A DNA stretch of 64,000 bases from Castor canadensis (lineage: Eukaryota; Chordata; Mammalia; Rodentia; Castoridae). This document shows, piece after piece, positions 58,623-64,000 of the stretch (position 1 is the first letter of the stretch; each line of letters starts with the position of its first letter). The stretch covers positions 28,867,501 through 28,931,500 of the forward strand of contig NC_133389.1 of assembly GCF_047511655.1 (NCBI RefSeq). Reading direction: 5' to 3'. Under the pieces are notes generated by a model. The model worked only from the letters and a program-made list of their open reading frames with translations, was not told the DNA's origin and did no database searches. Both the position numbers and the translations under genes were made by a program.

Positions 58623-59511
58623 AGCAAACAGACAAAAACAATAGCACCATTTAGACATAATTTTAAATTCCAAGTGACTCATGGATGAAGTTCTCCACTT
58701 AACAGAACTTGTCCCTGCCTTCAAGATGTCCACTATCTAGAGATGATGGACTAATGGCAGAAGACTTCATTCTCTAGTAGATAAGCATCCTTACAGACTT
58801 TCTTTTTTAAATTTATTTTTATCAAATTAATCTCTGTATAGTTTTCAAAGTTGAAAATCTCTGCAGGTTATAAAAGAGTACACATCTCTTGCCCCATTTC
58901 TCAACCTGAGCTTCATTTCCCAAAAACAACTGTTTTTAAACACTTCCAAGTTTTAAGTTACTGACTTAACTACTATGGGAGAATTTGGTACAATTGTATG
59001 ATCAGCAGCACATTCATGCTTCCCTTGTCCATCTTCAACCAATTACTGACTATATCAGTAGTCTGTACATATACTGAGTCCCTGAATATGGCTCATTGCT
59101 GAACCATAAAAATAACTTTTAAGTCTCTAGATGATCTGTGTGGATTGTATGTCATCTTCTAGATTGAAACAGATTTCAAAATTTTTAAGACATTGTTCCA
59201 TTTTCTCATTTCCAGTGTTGCTGTTAAGTCTCATGCCATTTTGTTCATTCTCTTTACTTTTAGGGATCTGGAATTTTCAATAATGTGACAATATGAGCAT
59301 CTTTTTTCATTTATTAGATTGTATTCTAATTGGAACCTTTTGGTGAAAAGGCTCATGTATTTCAGTTATGGAGTATCTTTGATCATTTTTTCCTGTTTGT
59401 TTTCTTTGCTCTTTCTAGAACTTGGTTATTTTGACATATTCATGCTCTAATCTTTAATTTTGCCTTATTTGGTACATTTCTTCAACATGATCTCTTAATC
59501 CCTTTTTAAAA

Positions 59512-59597
59512 ATTTTTTTGGTGGTACTAAAGTTTAAATTCTGCCTCTCTATTGCTAGGCAGATGGTCCAGCACTTGAGCCACATCCCAACCCTTAA
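59512..59597 (-). repeat. ID-like SINE, minus strand
   Basis: 'tttttttggtggtactaaagtttaaattctgcctctctattgctaggcagatggtccagcacttgagccacatcccaaccc'. Confidence 0.8.
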
Positions 59598-60379
59598 CCC
59601 CTTCTTTTGAACTTTTTTTTCCCGTAATATAACAGGAGCTCTTATTGATCCCTTGAATGTTCCCTTTTTATGGCATGCTGTACTTATTGCATGATTACAG
59701 TAATTTTTCCCTAAATTTTTTTTTTATGTTTTCTTTTACTTTTGCATCGTCTCCTGCTCAGCATCTCCTTTTCCATTTTTTTGACCCGCCTTTCCATGTT
59801 AAAGATTGTTCCCTATAACTATCAGTTTATTTTTAAGTGTGTGACACTGCAAGATTTGTTGAAATGAAGTTCCATGTGTGCTCAGGCTTGTTTACTGGTG
59901 TACCTCACCACGAGGTGAATGAAGTTGGCTGTTCCATTGAGCTGAGGCCATTCAAGTGTCAGTACATGAAGTCTCTTCCTGGGCAGCTGGACAATTTCCA
60001 GAGTAATTTTCTAATTCTCTGCTTGTAGAATATGTTATAAATCCAGACTTATGTGAGAGACAAGCAGGGTCTTACAGTTTGGTCTTCAGGCATTTCTTTT
60101 ACTCCAGGGCTGTCTCCAGGTCCAGAGCCTCTCTGCTGAGTAAGCACCTATCCTTTGATAGGGTAGGAGAGGGGAAGTCTTCCCCTCTTGCAGTCAAGGG
60201 AAGGGCCTGGGGAATCTTAACTGCTGTTAATAGGCTTTTCAGTTAACCCCGATCTTCATCCCTGTTGCCCACACTGGAATTGTGAGATTTCCCTCACCTT
60301 TGTGGGCTCCCAGAATGTGTCACTTTAGTTTTTTATTGTGTGCCTCCCTGCAGGGTTTGGGTTTAGCTTTTCCTTAATT

Positions 60380-60602
60380 TTTTTTTTTTTGGCGGTACTG
60401 GGGTTTGAACTTAGTGCATCGCACTTGCTAGGCAGGTGCTCTACCATCTGAGCCACTCCATGAGCCCTTTTTTTGTGTTGGGTGTTTTCGAAATAGGGTC
60501 TCATGAGCAACGTGCCCAAACTGGCTTCAAACTGCAATCCTCCTGATCTCTGTGCTTCCCAAGTACATAGGATTACAGGCGTAAGCCCCCTTGCGCCCAG
60601 CT
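60380..60602 (-). repeat. Composite B1+ID SINE, minus strand
   Basis: Reverse ID ('ggcggtactggggtttgaacttagtgcatcgcacttgctaggcaggtgctctaccatctgagccac') then reverse B1 ('cgaaatagggtctcatgagcaacgtgcccaaactggcttcaaactgcaatcctcctgatctctg', 'ataggattacaggcgtaagcc'). One of the best preserved copies; start T tract at 60380-60390. Confidence 0.9.
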
Positions 60603-61335
60603 AAGTAAGTTTTTAATTGTCCAAATTTTGATTGACTTCTCTTCCTGGAGTCTTCTGCCTTTATTGTCATTTTTAAGTAGGGTTGCCAGAAAAAACTGAG
60701 AACAAAGTAATGTTTAACCAGAACCAAGCTTCTTTTTATCATGCAGAAGTTTTATATTAGACTTAATATGAGTGAGACTAAGTTTATAATTACCTCAGTC
60801 ATTCTCCTTTCCCATAGAAATTTTTCTGTAGTGGTTATATATTTTGGAAGATAGCACAACTGATAGTGGCTATTTTGTGTGTTGTGGATGGCTAGAGAGA
60901 CTAATGTATGAAATGATTTTTACTATCCTGTAAGTACTGGAAGGCTTTGAACTACAAAAAGAGGTCTGCCAAATGGTGGAGAATGCTGATTGTGCTGCCT
61001 GGATAAGTGAGACAGCTTTTTGAAAAAAATAAGATAGATGATAACTTTATAATAGAGTAAGAACCAATGATGGAAGAGCAACTTAAGTACTTGTCAGAGA
61101 AAAGGGCAAGGAGAGGGAGGTAGGTTTGGAATAGGAGGACGATTTTTCCCAGGCAAGAAACAGTTTATATCTTGCATGCTTCATTCTGCTATACACATTA
61201 TTTTACATTTTCATATTTCTGAAGTTAGCTAGGATTGATGTGTACACTTAATACTGGAGAATTTCTTTCTCCCTCCCCAAAGCTATCATTGAACGATTGG
61301 TTCATCTTTTAATTTGGGTGTCTTAAAAATGAAGA

Positions 61336-61535
61336 AATTAGCTATGCACCAATGGCTCATGCCTGTAATCCCAGCTATTCAGGACATCAGGAGGCTGATG
61401 ACTCAAAGCCAGCCTGGGCAAATAGTTCACGAGACCTTAAATTGAAAAAACCCATCACAGAAAAAGTGAGCTGGTGGATTAGCTCCAGGTGTAAGTTCTG
61501 AGTTCAAACCCCAGTACTGAAGAAAGAAAAAAAAA
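61336..61535 (+). repeat. Composite B1+ID SINE
   Basis: 'gctatgcaccaatggctcatgcctgtaatcccagctattcagg', 'caaatagttcacgagacctt', then ID half 'gagctggtggattagctcc' with 'ttctgagttcaaaccccagtactg' (part of the ID body deleted) and A tail. Confidence 0.85.
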
Positions 61536-61547
61536 AAAGTGAAGAAA

Positions 61548-61776
61548 TAAGCCAGGCATGGTGTCTCAAACCTGTAATACTAGCTGCTTGGGGGGTGGAG
61601 ATCAGGAGAATAGCAGTGCAGACCATCCTGGGCATAAAGTGAGGCCCTGTCTCAAAAATAACCAGTGCAAACAGGACTGACGAAGTGACTCAAGTGGTAT
61701 CATGCCTGCCTAGCAAGCATGAGGCCTTGAGTTCAACCCCCAAGAAGGGCCAAAAAAAAAAAAAAAAAAAAAAAAA
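61548..61776 (+). repeat. Composite B1+ID SINE with ~24-bp poly(A)
   Basis: 'taagccaggcatggtgtctcaaacctgtaatactagctgc', 'gaggccctgtctcaaaaat', then ID 'ggactgacgaagtgactcaagtggtatcatgcctgcctagcaagcatgaggccttgagttcaacccc' and a long uninterrupted A tract, suggesting a young copy. Directly follows another composite SINE in the same orientation. Confidence 0.9.
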
Positions 61777-62164
61777 GGAAAGAAGAAATAAAAGCTGTTT
61801 GAAAGTTTTATTTGTGATTCTAAAATTTACTTATTTTACCTTATCCCTTATTAACTCAGTCTACTATAATTCAGTTTAATTCTGAAAACATTTGCTAAGT
61901 ACTTGCTCTGGTGTGAGTGGGGAAAAGTGGAAAGATGACTAAATTGCAGTCCCTGTTCTCTAGGAATTTGTAATATAATGTGACACATTTGAGAATAATG
62001 AGCCAAGAAGATGAAAATCACTGTAATCAGTGGGTTATTTGGGGAGCAAAGAGAAAAGTTTTTGATGACATGTGGAAGGAAATTAGGATAGATCCTTTCA
62101 CTGAAGTAACACCTATATCAGAAGCTACCTTTAACATGTACAGCAGTTAATGGGATAGGAATAC

Positions 62165-62240
62165 AGTTGTCTCTTAATGTCTGTGGGAGACTGGTTCCAG
62201 GACACACTGACATATCCCAGAATGTCACTTTAAGGAATTT
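62165..62240 (+). repeat. Tigger-like 5' end fragment
   Basis: 'acagttgtctcttaatgtctgtgggagactggttccaggacac' matches the first ~45 bp of the pogo-like MITE seen at 19026. Confidence 0.55.
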
Positions 62241-63595
62241 GGACTCTGTTCAGTAGGCAGTGTGACTGATCACAGAATTTTGAGGTAGAAAGGTCTGTGT
62301 CTTTAAGGGAAAAATCTTAAGGGGTTGAAACAGCAAGATTACAGTGGTGTCTACTGAGTCTCACAAGAAGGTAACTGTTGTGGTAGTAACATCTGTGATG
62401 CCGTGTATGTACTGTGTGGAAGTTTTCAAAAGAGTGAAAGAACTGGAAGGGATGTAAGCAGAACCTGAGCTAGGCTTTGAAGGGTGAGTAGGAGTAAAAC
62501 ATCAACTCTGTGGTAAACTTAAATTTGACATTAGTTTTATGCCACAATGTTGTGGATCCCCTTAGTATCCACAGTATATGATTCCAAGGAGGAAAAACCT
62601 CAGATGCTCAGGATGCATGGAGTTAATTTGGTACTCCAGACACTTGACTCATTTTTCCCATAATACCCCCAGCTTCTACTGAAGACACGTCACCTTTCAG
62701 TAAATCTACAATTTTCACTTTATCACTTAAATTACGCACATTAACTTTTACCTTGCTTTTGGGGGCACCATTTGCTTTTTGGAAGGCAGATTTTCACAAA
62801 ATGACGGGCAAGGAAACACTTAGCAGATTACACAATAATTTAAACACAACTGACAATAATGTAGGAGTTTTTCCACATCAACTAACTAAGCTACATAATG
62901 CTCGCAGAAATTTAAAAATTTTGTTTTTGAACTTTTTTTTTTTTTTTGACTGTGCTTGGTCAAACTGCATGCAATAAATCCATGAAATAAGGTGGGTTTA
63001 CTGTATCTCAGTGACAAAAAAGCAAGCAGCCATTATTTAGCCTTTATTTCAACCAAATAAAAGCTGATTAAGCAAAGTAATATCTTGTTTCCTTATACTT
63101 GGTTCTTTCATTCATAAAAAGACTTTTTCTCTGTCTTCAAGTTTAGGGGATGGCATGTCAGGAATTAATTAAGCCTTGTAGTTATATGAAATAGTGAAAA
63201 ATAGACCTGAGATGAGGATAAGAGGACAGATTGCAAAAATAGGGACATGTAAGTCTTAAGAGGAATGTATACTGTAACAACAACAACAAAAAGAACTAGT
63301 ACATTAAAGTAAGGAGATACGGTTTGTAATTGAAAAACAACATAAAAGAAGGTAAAAGACTCACAGAGAGTAACAGGTGTAATGAACTAAGGTCCTCACC
63401 TTACAAAAAGAGGAATGACCAGGAAAAGGTGAAAAGAGATGTGTCCTGCTAGTAGGCTCTAGAGCATGCTGTGTCCCAAGGAAAATTTACCCAAGTAATG
63501 TAGATAGTGGTTCTCAGATACAGCAATTTCATATTGGTAATTACATTGGATTTTATAAAATCTTTTTATTTTGTTTATTATTGTTATTACTATTA

Positions 63596-63658
63596 CTTGT
63601 GGTACTGGAGTTTGAACTAGGCAGGCACTCTACCACTTGAGCCACCTGGCCTAGCACT
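63596..63658 (-). repeat. ID-like SINE, minus strand, truncated
   Basis: 'cttgtggtactggagtttgaactaggcaggcactctaccacttgagccacctggcc', middle portion missing. Confidence 0.8.
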
Positions 63659-63696
63659 GGTTAAGTACTAGGAACTGGTTTATAGAAAGTACCAGC

Positions 63697-63785
63697 TATG
63701 GACTGTGGGTGTGGCTCAAGGGGTAAAGGACTTGCCTAGCAAACACAAGGCCCTGAGTTCAAATTCCATACCAAAAAGAAACAGA
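63697..63785 (+). repeat. ID-like SINE
   Basis: 'tggactgtgggtgtggctcaaggggtaaaggacttgcctagcaaacacaaggccctgagttcaaattcc' with an A-rich tail. Lies 40 bases from an oppositely oriented ID copy, so the pair forms an inverted repeat. Confidence 0.88.
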
Positions 63786-64000
63786 GCTAATGATTATTCA
63801 GCCTGGCACTATGATTTGGTTTTCAGTTCTGGTTTGAGAAATATTTTGTTTGGTATTTTTAAAAAGGAGGTGAAGCCCAGTAAAGATGTCACAGCAGTCA
63901 TCGTCAGTGAATCAAATGCCACGGACTGTATATTTTATACAACCAAGATGTAAATAAAGTGAAATACGGTATTGCTGCTATCAAAGAAAAAACTAAAATG

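Larger units (their letters stand above)
52276..64000 (+). other. IER3IP1 intron 1 (5' part)
   Basis: Begins GTAAGTGG. Contains MIR, MLT1-like, L1, L2, Tigger and many SINE copies listed separately. I looked for the exon expected to continue with the Gly/Trp-rich IGWGTDQG.. segment and did not see it, so the intron appears longer than 11.7 kb. Confidence 0.8.

Noticed and set aside
61680-61745. tRNA gene suggested by A- and B-box-like sequences
   Set aside because: These boxes belong to ID-type SINEs with A tails; no cloverleaf with acceptor stem and anticodon arm is preserved in any copy.
52276-64000. IER3IP1 exons 2 and 3
   Set aside because: Looked for the expected continuation after RFLKN on the + strand and did not find it; likely beyond the window.
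1-64000. CRISPR array, operon, phage or plasmid feature
   Set aside because: No regular direct repeats with spacers and no prokaryotic gene layout; the window is mammalian.

Overview
The window is mammalian nuclear DNA: widely spaced spliced exons, AT-rich introns, one CpG island and dense retrotransposons. The SINE complement points to a rodent of the beaver/kangaroo-rat side (Castorimorpha, most likely beaver). B1-like (7SL-derived) units are fused to an ID-like tRNA-derived unit carrying a 'GTGGTAGAGCACCTGCCTAGCAAGCATGAGGCCCTGAGTTCAAACCCCAGTACC'-type body, seen here only as diverged copies. The species call is inference from repeat style.

Two protein genes are supported, both on the + strand. 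(1) The 3' end of SKOR2 (SKI family transcriptional corepressor 2): four short coding exons at 9999-10064, 10445-10543, 19409-19476 and 26854-26916. They join in frame with canonical splice sites and give the last ~98 residues and the stop codon. The upstream exons, including the large one expected to carry the SKI/SnoN-DHD and SAND-like domains, lie left of the window. A consensus 5' splice site sits 3 nt after the stop. A good acceptor at 32007, followed by ~720 bp ending in AATAAA, is a candidate terminal 3'UTR exon. (2) IER3IP1: the CpG-island promoter and coding exon 1 (52185-52275, 30 codons). Its remaining exons were not found and should lie right of the window. SKOR2 followed by IER3IP1 on the same strand matches the known neighbours on human 18q21.1, which strengthens both calls.

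Region by region: 1-9998, SKOR2 intron with SINEs, a young L1 3' end and a repeat-free block that may be regulatory. 10.0-10.5 kb, two coding exons. 10.5-19.4 kb, intron with a Tigger-like transposon split by a SINE, an L1 with target-site duplication and a ~200-bp polypurine tract. 19.4-26.9 kb, mostly unique intron with a perfect AGGTCAAGGTCA site, then the last coding exon. 26.9-32.7 kb, putative 3'UTR intron and terminal exon. 32.7-52.0 kb, intergenic, with L1s in both orientations, three kinds of LTR (one nested in another), a 52-bp AT palindrome and a processed CHCHD3 pseudogene on the - strand. 52.0-64.0 kb, IER3IP1 promoter, exon 1 and intron 1 filled with SINEs, L1, L2 and MIR pieces.

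I found no bacterial-type operon, CRISPR array, rRNA or functional tRNA gene, and no convincing novel multi-gene system. The best leads are the spliced SKOR2 3'UTR, the NAGNAG acceptor, the nuclear-receptor DR0 site, the AT palindrome and the nested/inverted retroelement structures. Repeat names and boundaries are by eye; boundaries without a target-site duplication may be off by tens of bases.
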